A stretch of 64,000 nucleotides of DNA from Paenibacillus pasadenensis (GTDB taxonomy: Bacteria; Bacillota; Bacilli; Paenibacillales; Paenibacillaceae): positions 1 through 64,000 of the forward strand of contig NZ_JAMBOT010000011.1 in NCBI RefSeq assembly GCF_023715725.1, read 5' to 3'. Under the pieces are notes generated by a model. That model searched no databases, was not told the origin of the DNA, and saw only the letters and a program-made list of their open reading frames with translations. A program made the translations under genes and the position numbers. Below, in pieces: positions 56,492 through 64,000 of this stretch. Each line of letters begins with the position of its first letter. Positions within the stretch are counted from its first letter, which is position 1.

Positions 56492-57415
56492 TTACTCTTT
56501 CACTGCGCCGATCGTCAATCCCTGAACAAAATAGCGCTGGAAGAACGGATAAGCGAGCACAATTGGACCTGTCGCCAGCACAACCATTGCCATCCGGGCT
56601 GTGTCCTGAGGCATATCTTGAAGCCCTTCCGCCAAGGAGGCATTGCTGGAAGCTTGCGTGAGCAGGAACTGCATATTCGTCTCAATGCGCATCAGCATCG
56701 ATTGGAGCGGCACAAGATTCGGGTTTTCGATATACAGCAGAGCATTAAACCAATCGTTCCAATAACCAAGCGTGCTGAACAGAGCAATTGTCGCCAGGCC
56801 GGGCAATGCAAGCGGGAGGACTAGCTTGTAGAAAATTTGCAGCTCGGAGGCTCCGTCGATTTTGCCGGATTCGATAATCGCGTCCGGAACCATCGTCATG
56901 AAAAAGGTGCGCATGATGAGCACGTAAAACGCATTGACCATCAGCGGAAGAATAAGCGCCCAAACGCTGTCCTTTAGGCCAAGCATTTGCGTTACGACGA
57001 TATAGGTCGGTACAAGTCCGCCGTTAAACAGCATCGTGAAAAAGGCGAAAAAGTTGAAAAACTTGCGGTACTGGAAGCTTTTTCGCGAAATGCCGTAGGC
57101 GTAAAGAGCAACGATGATTAGCGACAGCACAGTGCCGACAACGGTAACAAAAATCGTGACGCCGTAGGAGCGGAGCAGAGCGTCGCCGTTTTGCAGCACG
57201 TAGCTGTAAGCGGACAGGCTCCAGCTTTCCGGCCACAGCTGATAGCCGTTTGTGGCTAATGACTGCTCCTCCGTGAAGGAGATGATGATGATAAAAATAA
57301 ACGGAAACACGCACAGCAGTGCGAACAATCCGGCAACTAGGTTGAAGATGACGTTCCAAGCCGGATTAAGCCGTTGAAAGTCGCGCGGCTTCCGTGTAGC
57401 GGAGCGGGTAGACAT
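56492..57415 (-). CDS. Carbohydrate ABC transporter permease (LplC/MalG type)
   Basis: A 307-residue protein with six helices. The EAA loop DAIIESGKIDGASELQIFYK precedes LVLPLALPGLATIALF, and the tail QRYFVQGLTIGAVKE is characteristic of LplC-type permeases. It is partner of the permease at 58174. It is separated from it by 758 bp of hairpin-rich non-coding DNA, whereas such gene pairs normally sit within tens of bases. Confidence 0.92.
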   Translation of the reverse strand: MSTRSATRKPRDFQRLNPAWNVIFNLVAGLFALLCVFPFIFIIIISFTEEQSLATNGYQLWPESWSLSAYSYVLQNGDALLRSYGVTIFVTVVGTVLSLIIVALYAYGISRKSFQYRKFFNFFAFFTMLFNGGLVPTYIVVTQMLGLKDSVWALILPLMVNAFYVLIMRTFFMTMVPDAIIESGKIDGASELQIFYKLVLPLALPGLATIALFSTLGYWNDWFNALLYIENPNLVPLQSMLMRIETNMQFLLTQASSNASLAEGLQDMPQDTARMAMVVLATGPIVLAYPFFQRYFVQGLTIGAVKE

Positions 57416-57462
57416 GGTTGTAGCTCCCTTCTTTGGTGTTGGTGGCGTGCTGGCTTAAAGGT

Positions 57463-57522
57463 TCGACCGTCTGCAACGGAACTGGGGTCTCGAACCGAGG
57501 CTCGACCGTCTGCATCGGAACT
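57463..57522. repeat. Short direct repeat, period 39
   Basis: TCGACCGTCTGCA is followed by A or T and then CGGAACT at 57463-57483 and 57502-57522 (20 of 21 identical). It lies at the left edge of the hairpin-rich region. Confidence 0.85.
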
Positions 57523-57557
57523 CCGCTGCGAGTCCCGAGCCTTCCTCCGATTCCACT

Positions 57558-57968
57558 GGAACACAGATGCCTCGATCGCCTAACCCCCAAAAGGGTAGGC
57601 ATCCGTGTTCCAAGAGGACCGCTGCCGCTTCTCCGGAAGGCATCGGGCCTCTCCGCTGCGCCGCCGCAGCCGCTCTCGCCAAGCCCTCCACCACCCCCAA
57701 AGAGGCTTTTTTGGGGGTGGTGCGCCTCCGACATACATCGGAGGCGGCAGACCGCTTTAGCGGCGAGGTTATTCGCCGCGAAGCAATTGGTTTTTGCAGC
57801 GAGGTTATCGCTGCAAACAGCCCAGCGGCGGGGCTATTCGCCGCCGCAAGAGCAATCGGGAGGCGGCGCATGGCGCCTCCCTCACTCGCCCGTGCAGCAG
57901 GCACGGGCCAGCGCGGCGCCGGACAAGCCTGGCGCCGAGCCCCGCCCCATAAATATGGGAAGGGCGGG
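57558..57968. repeat. Array of about ten consecutive hairpins between two permease genes
   Basis: Successive inverted repeats: 57558-57611 (15-bp arms GGAACACAGATGCCT, one mismatch), 57689-57722 (CACCACCCCCAAA, 13 bp), 57724-57745 (GCCTCCGA), 57760-57779 (GCGGCGA), 57793-57817 (TTTGCAGCGA, 10 bp), 57825-57847 (GCGGCGG), 57858-57881 (GGGAGGCG), 57888-57908 (GCCCGTGC), 57915-57936 (GGCGCC), 57941-57968 (CCCGCCC). Nearly every base of 57689-57968 lies in a hairpin. The arms are unrelated to each other. None has a proper U-run. The region is very GC-rich and not coding. Confidence 0.9.
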
Positions 57969-58152
57969 CTGGTTCTGGCATGAGGGCAGGCAGGAGAGCG
58001 GAGCGGGCTGAATCCTTCTGTAGAAGCGGCAGCGGTTCTCTTGGAGGCCGGATTCCTTCCCAGAAGGGGAAGAGGAATCAAGGGAATCTGGGCTCCAGTG
58101 AATCGGAAGAAGGATCAGCCCTCGGAGCGGCTATTGCCAGTCAAGTTTTTCC

Positions 58153-58192
58153 CTTAGAACAAGGTGTTATCCTTTAGAACAAGGTATTATCC
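58153..58192. repeat. 20-bp tandem duplication of the permease gene 3' end
   Basis: The last codons and stop of the permease at 58174 (58173-58192) are repeated immediately downstream (58153-58172) with 18 of 20 bases identical. This is the same kind of event as at the clpP 3' end. Confidence 0.88.
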
Positions 58193-59112
58193 TTGTTCAC
58201 CTTGCCGACGATCCAGTTCGAAGTAAGAACCAGCACGAACCCGACAAAAGACTGGTACAGGCCAGCCGCCGTAATCATCCCGAACTCGCCGGTTGTTTTC
58301 AAACCGCGGTAGACGTAAGTGTCGATAACGTTGGTGACGGAATAAAGAGCGCCGGAATCGCGAGGAACCTGATAAAACAGGCCAAAGTCGGCGTAGAAGA
58401 TTTTTCCGATTGCCAGCAATGTCATAATGGTCATGAGCGGCGTCAGCATCGGAATCGTTACATTGCGGATTTGCTGCCATTTGTTGGCGCCGTCAATCAT
58501 TGCGGCTTCGTACAGCGAGCGGTCAATACCCATGATAGACGCCAGATACACAACGCTGTTGTAGCCGATTGCTTTCCACATACTGATGAACACAAGGATA
58601 AACGGCCAGTAAGTGGGATCGGAATACCAGTTGATGGGATCGACGCCTAGCTTGACGAGAAACTGATTAAGCAGGCCTTTGTCCAGGCTCAAGAAGCTGA
58701 ACGCGAAGTAGCCGACGATAACCCAGGAAAGAAAATAGGGGAGGAACATCCCGGTCTGATACAGCTTGGAAAGCTTTTTGCTGCCAATTTCGGAGAGAAC
58801 AATAGCCATGGCTACCGCAGCCACGAGGCCAATCACGATAAACGTAATATTGTACAGCAAGGTGTTGCGCGTAATGACCCAGGCGTCGCTAGTGCTGAAC
58901 AGAAACTTGAAGTTGTCCAGACCGACCCAAGCGCTGCTGATGATGCTGTCGATAAAGCCGTGACGGCTGACGCGGTATTCTTTAAAAGCCAAGATGGCGC
59001 CCGCCATCGGAATATACGAAAAGATCAGAAACCATAAAGCTCCTGGCAAAACCATGAGCAGAATCGCTTTGTTGCGGTTTAAATTGCGGAAGAAGCCCGC
59101 CAATCCGTTCAT
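58174..59112 (-). CDS. Carbohydrate ABC transporter permease (LplB type)
   Basis: A 312-residue protein from ATG 59112 (AAGGAGGT 9 bases upstream; a frame start at 59142 is unneeded). Start FFRNLNRNKAILLMVLPGAL with FSYIPMAGAILAFKEYRV and EAA loop RSLYEAAMIDGANKWQQIRN are typical of LplB. Six helices. It takes manno-oligosaccharides from the binding protein at 59224, with the LplC-type partner at 56492. Its ATPase is encoded elsewhere (likely the shared MsmX type). Confidence 0.92.
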   Translation of the reverse strand: MNGLAGFFRNLNRNKAILLMVLPGALWFLIFSYIPMAGAILAFKEYRVSRHGFIDSIISSAWVGLDNFKFLFSTSDAWVITRNTLLYNITFIVIGLVAAVAMAIVLSEIGSKKLSKLYQTGMFLPYFLSWVIVGYFAFSFLSLDKGLLNQFLVKLGVDPINWYSDPTYWPFILVFISMWKAIGYNSVVYLASIMGIDRSLYEAAMIDGANKWQQIRNVTIPMLTPLMTIMTLLAIGKIFYADFGLFYQVPRDSGALYSVTNVIDTYVYRGLKTTGEFGMITAAGLYQSFVGFVLVLTSNWIVGKVNKDNTLF

Positions 59113-59177
59113 GATGGCATACCTCCTTGAGTTGTGGATCAAGACCGGCTTGTGCGGTCTACTGCATGCATATGAAT

Positions 59178-59213
59178 CAAAAAAATAGGGGCGAAGTCGC
59201 CTTCGCCCCTATA
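59178..59213 (-). terminator. Attenuator between binding protein and permease genes
   Basis: Minus strand: ATAGGGGCGAAGGCG-...-CGCCCCTAT then TTTTTTTG. It is a strong terminator inside the operon, so the binding protein would be made in excess of the permeases. Confidence 0.85.
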
Positions 59214-59223
59214 CGATCGGAAT

Positions 59224-60690
59224 TTACTTTTGCTGAGCCATCCAGGCGTCATACTGGGACTGGGCTTCGGCCATGATTTTATCGAGGCCGGCGGCCTTCA
59301 TTTTCTCAATGGCGCGAGGCAGATAAACCTCAGGATCAACGGTGCCGGTCATGAGCGGAGCCCATATTTCGGCTTTAATATTTTGCAGGCTGGCGAGCTC
59401 GGTGGACACTTTGGAGGTGTCGAAGTTGAAGCCGAGCGTCGGAGCAGGCTTGCCTTCATCGTTGAATTTTTTGAACTGCTCCCATTTGTCAGCCGGGTCG
59501 GCCGGGTTAAGGTAGGTGAGCATTACGTTGCCAAGCGCAAAGGTTGGCATATCGTAGTTTTTCGCTTCCGGCAGGTTTTCCATACGGTTGTCACCGATCA
59601 TTTTGTAATGGGTGCCCTCGATGCCGGAATCAATCATGTTGCGCAGCTTAACGTCGGTGTTAAGCAGGTTGAGGAATTCCATCGCTTTCTCCGGGTACTC
59701 CGCATTAGCCGAGATTGCTTGCATGGAGCCCATAACGGACCAGTTATAGATAACGGAAGCGCCAGCTGGCGTGGAGACGATTGGGTAGCCAAGGCTTGTG
59801 CTCCAGGCATTGTCCGCTAAAGGCTGGGTATCGGCTTTGTCGATCAGCCATTTGCCGGTCTTCTCCAGATCGCTCGTGGAGGTTGTCGTCGCTGCTTCAG
59901 GCGAAATGTAACCGGCCTTGTAGTATTTGTGCATCGTTGCCAGCGCTGCTTTCATCTCCGGCGTTTCCAGCACGTTGACAACCTTTTTCTTGTCGCCATT
60001 CAGCGAAACAGCCATCGGAAGGCCTTGGATCAGGTAGTCATAAGGCGTGTATGGAGTAAAGTTTTGGTCAATTTTCAGCGCAAGCACGCCCGGAAGCTTT
60101 TCTTTGGCTGCTTTCAGAAACGGCTCCAGGCTTTCCAGCGAGGTTGCCTGTTTATAGTCGAGGCCGAGCTTATCCAAGTGTTGTTTGTTAAAGCGCCAAA
60201 CCGCTTGGGCAGGAAGCTCTTTGTTGGCCGGGATGCCGTAGTTATGGCCGTCGACCTTGGAGCCTTCGAGGAATGCAGGGTCGAGCGTGTCGACGATGCC
60301 TTGTCCATGTGATTTCAACAGTTCGTCCAGCTCCATGAAAGCGCCCTTGCGAGCGTTCTGCACGTAGTCAAATGCCCATGAAGAGGTGAACAAAATATCC
60401 ATCGGCTCGCCGGAAGCGGTCATGACGCCCATCTTCTGGTTGTAGTCTCCAAAATCGATCTGTTTCATCGTGACGGTGGCGCCGATTTTTTCAGCGGTAT
60501 ATTTGTTGACCTCCGCCATAACCTTCTCCGTATCCTTTTGCGGAACGCCAATTGTATACCAAATCAGGTTGACCGGTTTTTCCGGAGTCCCTTCCTCTTT
60601 GCCGGCGCTATTGCCGCAAGCGGTTACAGCCAGGGCTGCAGTGAGGGCCAGCGCGATGGCGCTGATTTTGCGTGTCGATCTCTTTTTCAT
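59224..60690 (-). CDS. Carbohydrate ABC transporter binding lipoprotein (LplA type)
   Basis: A 488-residue protein with lipobox AVTAC (LTAALAVTACGNS). The mature domain is of the large LplA/DUF3502 class (WYTIGVPQKDTEKVMAEVNK, MDILFTSSWAFDY, GIPANKELP, TPYDYLIQGLP, C-terminal half FNFDTSKVSTELASLQNI). It recognises the oligosaccharide for the LplBC-type permeases downstream. It lies between the response regulator gene and the permeases, so it belongs to the mannosidase locus. Confidence 0.92.
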   Translation of the reverse strand: MKKRSTRKISAIALALTAALAVTACGNSAGKEEGTPEKPVNLIWYTIGVPQKDTEKVMAEVNKYTAEKIGATVTMKQIDFGDYNQKMGVMTASGEPMDILFTSSWAFDYVQNARKGAFMELDELLKSHGQGIVDTLDPAFLEGSKVDGHNYGIPANKELPAQAVWRFNKQHLDKLGLDYKQATSLESLEPFLKAAKEKLPGVLALKIDQNFTPYTPYDYLIQGLPMAVSLNGDKKKVVNVLETPEMKAALATMHKYYKAGYISPEAATTTSTSDLEKTGKWLIDKADTQPLADNAWSTSLGYPIVSTPAGASVIYNWSVMGSMQAISANAEYPEKAMEFLNLLNTDVKLRNMIDSGIEGTHYKMIGDNRMENLPEAKNYDMPTFALGNVMLTYLNPADPADKWEQFKKFNDEGKPAPTLGFNFDTSKVSTELASLQNIKAEIWAPLMTGTVDPEVYLPRAIEKMKAAGLDKIMAEAQSQYDAWMAQQK

Positions 60691-60820
60691 GATGACTCCT
60701 CCCTTAGTGCTTGAACGTTTGTGTGGCCGCCGTTTCCGGCGTGTCCGTCCGTGCCTGTTATTACCTTACCTGATGTAAGTTTTTTCACATAGGCTACAAA
60801 TTATGAATCCGCTGTTCAAA

Positions 60821-60854
60821 ATAAAGAAAGGAATTGCGGCGTTACCGCAATTCC
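60821..60854 (-). terminator. Terminator overlapping the response-regulator stop codon
   Basis: Minus strand: GGAATTGCGG-taacg-CCGCAATTCC, then TTTCTTTATTTT; the 5' arm holds the last codons of the regulator gene. The binding protein gene therefore needs its own promoter in 60700-60820, which I could not define. Confidence 0.75.
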
Positions 60855-62431
60855 CTGTAGTCGTTAGGAGATATTCCAACGTGCTTCTTAAATTGTTTAT
60901 AAAAATAACCTGTTTCCACATATCCGACCTCCCGGGAGATGTCGGCGATTTTGTCGTCGGTATCTTTGAGCCGTTCCTTTGCCCGTTCAATCCGGTAACG
61001 GTTCAAGTATTCCGTGAAGCTTGATCCGGTCTCTTTGCTGAAAAGCTGGCCCAGATAAGCCGGATGAATATGGTATATGGCTCCAAGCGTTTTGAGGGAC
61101 AGCAGCTCCTGGTAATGGCCGGCTACATGCAAAATGACCTGATTGACGATCGGGACCCGGTCGCTCCGCTGGAGCTGCTCCATCGTAAAATGCGCCGAAG
61201 CTTTAATCGCGTCAGTCAGCTCCTCCAGCGTCGAGGAACGGCTGATGCGGTCGAGCGTTTTTTTGAAATGAAACAGCACCTCCTGCGACTGTTCGCCGCC
61301 TTTCATATCCCGCAGCTCCAAGCGGAAAGCGACGGCAAGCTCGATGGCCGCGCTTGTAAGCAGCTCCGGCGTCGCGCCTTTGCGCTGCTGCAGCTCCAGA
61401 AAGTCGGAGTCAATCCGGGCAAACAGCTGGTTGGTATCTCGCGCGAGCAGCCAGCGGGAATACTCACCTCCGCCAAGGTCGAGCGGCTGCTCCAGCCCGG
61501 CCGGCGTTTGCGTTAACTCGGCGGCGTCAAGAACGGGGCTGTCGCTGCGCAGCAAATGGTAGTCCTGCGTTTTTTTGGCTAAAGCGTAGCTGCGCTGCTC
61601 CAGTCTGCCGATGCGTTCGGCTGTGCCCAGCGTAAGGCGGAGAGGCGGGCCGCTGCGGCCGGCTTCGTTCTCTAAGGAATAGAAGGGTCCCTCCTCCAGC
61701 TTGCCGGAATCGGCTGCGACCAGCGTGCCAAGCGTATCGCTCGCCTTCTGCTTTGCTTCTTCCGGCGTATCCGCCAAAAAGAGCAGAATTTCATCGCCGT
61801 CCAAATCCGTAAAGCGCAGCTTGGCTGACGGCTCCGGCAGCGCCGCCTCGATGATCCGGCGGGCGTAAGCGCCGCCGCTTGCAACATGCCGCACGGAAGC
61901 GGCGACCAGCCACGGCTGGTCAAGGTTCAGCCCGAGCAGTCCGGAGCGCTGACGCAGCTCATCCGGGTCAATCTCGCCCCGCATCCAGCGGTACAGGATG
62001 CGGTCGCGGAGGATGCCCTGTTCTTCCTGGGTGAGGATGGACCGGCTTTCAGGCGCTGCGTTCAGCTTCGCGATGGTGGCGGTTAAGGTGGAGCGCAGCT
62101 CCTGAAAGTTGACGGGCTTCAGCAAATAGTTTTCAATGCCAAGCGACATGCCTTCCTTCAAATAATCAAACTCATTGTAGCCGCTCAAAATAATCACTTT
62201 CAGGTCAGGCAGCAGCTTGCGCGCTTCGCGGATCAGCTCCAGTCCGGTCATGCCGGGCATTGTAATGTCGGTTACGAGCAGATCGGCAGGCCGCTGAGCG
62301 AGCAGCTCAAGCGCTGCCTTGCCGCTGCCGGCAGTTCCGGCGACTTCCAGCTCATAGGCGGACCAATCGATGGCGTCCTGCAGTCCCTCCACAATAAAAG
62401 GCTCGTCATCGACAAGTAAGACGCGGTACAT
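60842..62431 (-). CDS. Response regulator with AraC-type output (YesN type)
   Basis: A 529-residue protein. Receiver: LLVDDEPFIVEGLQDAIDW, phospho-Asp in LLVTDITMPGMTG, LSGYNEFDYLKEG, and LLKPVNF. A long middle domain of about 300 residues is typical of large YesN proteins. The C-terminal double helix-turn-helix is LKTLGAIYHIHPAYLGQLFS and IADISREVGYVETGYFYKQF with VGISPNDYREL. Its start overlaps the kinase stop by one base (TGATG), so they are coupled. It likely activates the transporter and mannosidase genes. Confidence 0.92.
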   Translation of the reverse strand: MYRVLLVDDEPFIVEGLQDAIDWSAYELEVAGTAGSGKAALELLAQRPADLLVTDITMPGMTGLELIREARKLLPDLKVIILSGYNEFDYLKEGMSLGIENYLLKPVNFQELRSTLTATIAKLNAAPESRSILTQEEQGILRDRILYRWMRGEIDPDELRQRSGLLGLNLDQPWLVAASVRHVASGGAYARRIIEAALPEPSAKLRFTDLDGDEILLFLADTPEEAKQKASDTLGTLVAADSGKLEEGPFYSLENEAGRSGPPLRLTLGTAERIGRLEQRSYALAKKTQDYHLLRSDSPVLDAAELTQTPAGLEQPLDLGGGEYSRWLLARDTNQLFARIDSDFLELQQRKGATPELLTSAAIELAVAFRLELRDMKGGEQSQEVLFHFKKTLDRISRSSTLEELTDAIKASAHFTMEQLQRSDRVPIVNQVILHVAGHYQELLSLKTLGAIYHIHPAYLGQLFSKETGSSFTEYLNRYRIERAKERLKDTDDKIADISREVGYVETGYFYKQFKKHVGISPNDYRELR

Positions 62432-64000
62432 CAGAGTCCCTCCTTGGGTGTAAGATTGCGTTTATTCCGTTCATCGCGTTCATCCGGGAACCAGAGCGCA
62501 ACGGTTGTGCCCCCTCCAGGGGAACTCTCAACGGACATCCCGGCCTGCTGGCCGTACACGAGGCGAAGCCGTTCGCCGACGCTGTGAAGGCCGAAGGAGC
62601 CGGCTGCGGTTTCGGGCGGGGACGGGAGCTGCAGCCGTAAACGCAGCCGATCCAACTGCTCCGGCGGAATTCCGCGCCCATTATCGCGGAGGGTGATGCG
62701 GATTAGGCCGTGCTCCAGCGATGCCGCGATTTCGAATTGATTGTCCGCCCGTTCCGTATCGAGACCATGCACGATGTAGTTCTCAATGACCGGCTGCAGA
62801 GACAGCTTAATAATCGGCCGGCCTCCCAGCTGCTCGTCCATCGTAATCGTGTAGGAAAACCGATTTTTATACCGGATGCGGAACAGCTCCAGGTAGCGCC
62901 GTCCAAGCTCAAGCTCCTCGCGCAGCGGCACCATGCTCTGGCTTCCGACCATGCTGCGGAACAGAACGGACAGGCTGTAGATCATCTCGCCGACATCGTC
63001 GGCTCCCTGTGAAACGGCTCTCATGCGGATGACCTCAAGCGTATTGGACAAAAAATGAGGATTGATCCGTGCCTGCAGCGCCGACAGCTCGGTGTTCCGC
63101 TGGCGGATTTCCGCTTTATAATCCTGCTCAATATGACGGTTCAGCTGATCCAGCATCCGGTTGAAGCCCTGCGAGATCTGCCCCAGCTCGTCTCCGCGCT
63201 CGTCGCTGATTCGTCCGGCAAAGTCGCCGCTTTCGACCCGGCGCATCAGCCTTACGAGGCTGCCGGTACGGCGCGCCACGCTCGATACGGCAAGAGCGGG
63301 TACAAGAATTGCAATCAGAATTCCGATGATGCTCGTAATCAGTACGCTCCGGCGCAGCTTAGCAGTCGCTTCCTGCAATTGAGAGTCAGGCACGACGCTG
63401 ACAACGGAATATCCGGCTGCACTATTGGTGAGCACGGAAACGGAGGAAGGCTCCTCTAAATTGACCGAGGCGTTGATCGAGCTGATTTTGGCTGCATAGG
63501 GGTAACGGGCTCCGTAATAACGGCCGGAGGAGTCGAACAGCACCTGGCCTTCAGGCGTTAGCACGAGGATGTATCCCTTGATCGCATCCTTAAAGCCTTC
63601 CAGTGCGTCGAGCAGTCCGTCAGAGTTGTAGTAGACGAGCAGCTGGCCTATTTTTTGCAGGCTTCCGGGATTGTTTACGGCAACCCGCACGGCGTAAAGC
63701 CGCTCATCCTCCAGAGCCATCGCCTTGGAAACCCACCGATTAGGAGCCGAAAAAGCCGGCACATCCAGAGCCATCGCATCCGGGATATAGGAAAGGGCCG
63801 AGTTCATTTCCAGCAGATGCGTGCTGCCGCTTGGTTTCCAGGCAAAAAGATACTGCTCGACCGAGCTGTAGATCAAAAGCCGCTGGATGTCGCTGTCGCC
63901 GGCCGTTTTATGCTTAAAGTAGGTCAACGCGTTGGCATAACCGGCCAACGGCTCGTCGGAGTAGCGGTCGATCCGGTAACGGATATAATCGGCGTAGGAA
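62431..64000 (-). CDS. Sensor histidine kinase, YesM type, 5' end outside window
   Basis: The frame is open to the right edge, so the N-terminus (helix 1 and part of the sensor) is missing; the TTG at 63948 is not a true start. Visible are an extracellular Cache-type domain, helix 2 (SVLITSIIGILIAILVPALA), HAMP (VARRTGSLVRLMRRVESGDF), phospho-His in INPHFLSNTLEVIRM, and HATPase with DNGRGIPPEQ and SFGLHSVGERLR. It is the cognate sensor for the next gene. The ligand is presumably the mannoside or loaded binding protein. Confidence 0.92.
   Translation of the reverse strand, partial: SYADYIRYRIDRYSDEPLAGYANALTYFKHKTAGDSDIQRLLIYSSVEQYLFAWKPSGSTHLLEMNSALSYIPDAMALDVPAFSAPNRWVSKAMALEDERLYAVRVAVNNPGSLQKIGQLLVYYNSDGLLDALEGFKDAIKGYILVLTPEGQVLFDSSGRYYGARYPYAAKISSINASVNLEEPSSVSVLTNSAAGYSVVSVVPDSQLQEATAKLRRSVLITSIIGILIAILVPALAVSSVARRTGSLVRLMRRVESGDFAGRISDERGDELGQISQGFNRMLDQLNRHIEQDYKAEIRQRNTELSALQARINPHFLSNTLEVIRMRAVSQGADDVGEMIYSLSVLFRSMVGSQSMVPLREELELGRRYLELFRIRYKNRFSYTITMDEQLGGRPIIKLSLQPVIENYIVHGLDTERADNQFEIAASLEHGLIRITLRDNGRGIPPEQLDRLRLRLQLPSPPETAAGSFGLHSVGERLRLVYGQQAGMSVESSPGGGTTVALWFPDERDERNKRNLTPKEGL

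Noticed and set aside
57455..58081. A 208-codon minus-strand frame (and overlapping plus-strand frames) across the hairpin array
   Set aside because: The product is Arg/Ala/Pro/Ser-rich without any domain, there is no ribosome site, and the frame is open only because the GC-rich region lacks stops. The hairpins explain the sequence better.

Overview
The window comes from a spore-forming, moderately GC-rich Bacillota genome, most likely Paenibacillus or a close relative. This rests on gene style rather than a database match: YesM/YesN-type two-component systems beside sugar ABC transporters, extracellular glycosidases with carbohydrate-binding modules, futalosine-pathway menaquinone genes, Bacillus-type A/G-rich ribosome binding sites and A/T-rich sigma-A promoters, a gamma-SASP-like spore protein, and riboswitches of the Bacillus type. 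No rRNA or tRNA gene was recognised.

Left part (1-14.6 kb). The window opens inside an IS200/IS605-type tnpB with its hairpin right end. Then come an ECF sigma/anti-sigma pair, a TetR regulator divergent from a membrane protein over two matching operators, hflX behind a leader RNA ending in a strong terminator, a guanidine-I riboswitch driving the SMR pair gdnCD, a ClpP paralogue whose 3' end is tandemly repeated, a second ECF sigma factor, a tandem glycine riboswitch in front of the L-serine dehydratase genes sdaAB-sdaAA, and an ABC exporter.

Middle part (14.6-31 kb). Three tandem paralogous small proteins of unknown function precede a zinc-type cation diffusion facilitator with a CzrA-like operator, mqnB-mqnD, a PadR/DUF1700/DUF4097 operon, an XRE regulator, a WYL regulator, and an epoxide hydrolase. 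A sugar ABC transporter (binding protein, two permeases) follows, with its own histidine kinase and AraC-type response regulator.

Right part (31-64 kb). A complete oligopeptide transporter oppABCDF is punctuated by two attenuator-like hairpins. Next are a decayed ArsR/VOC locus, an acetyl-xylan-esterase-like hydrolase, a secreted GH43 protein with a perfect cre site, pspA/pspC, a UvrD-like helicase, a MarR-nitroreductase pair with two palindromic operators, an unusual IF-3 paralogue, an AraC regulator and a MATE exporter. The last 12 kb form one minus-strand locus read right to left: sensor kinase, response regulator, solute-binding protein, two permeases, GH125 alpha-1,6-mannosidase, and GH38 alpha-mannosidase. 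This reads as a self-regulated system for importing and degrading alpha-manno-oligosaccharides.

The most unexplained structures are non-coding: an array of about ten consecutive perfect or near-perfect hairpins (57.56-57.97 kb) between the two mannoside permease genes; a 50-bp-period repeat block with three direct and two inverted units (51.5-51.74 kb); and short tandem duplications of the 3' ends of clpP and of a permease gene. Protein names are from memory of family motifs and were not checked by search.
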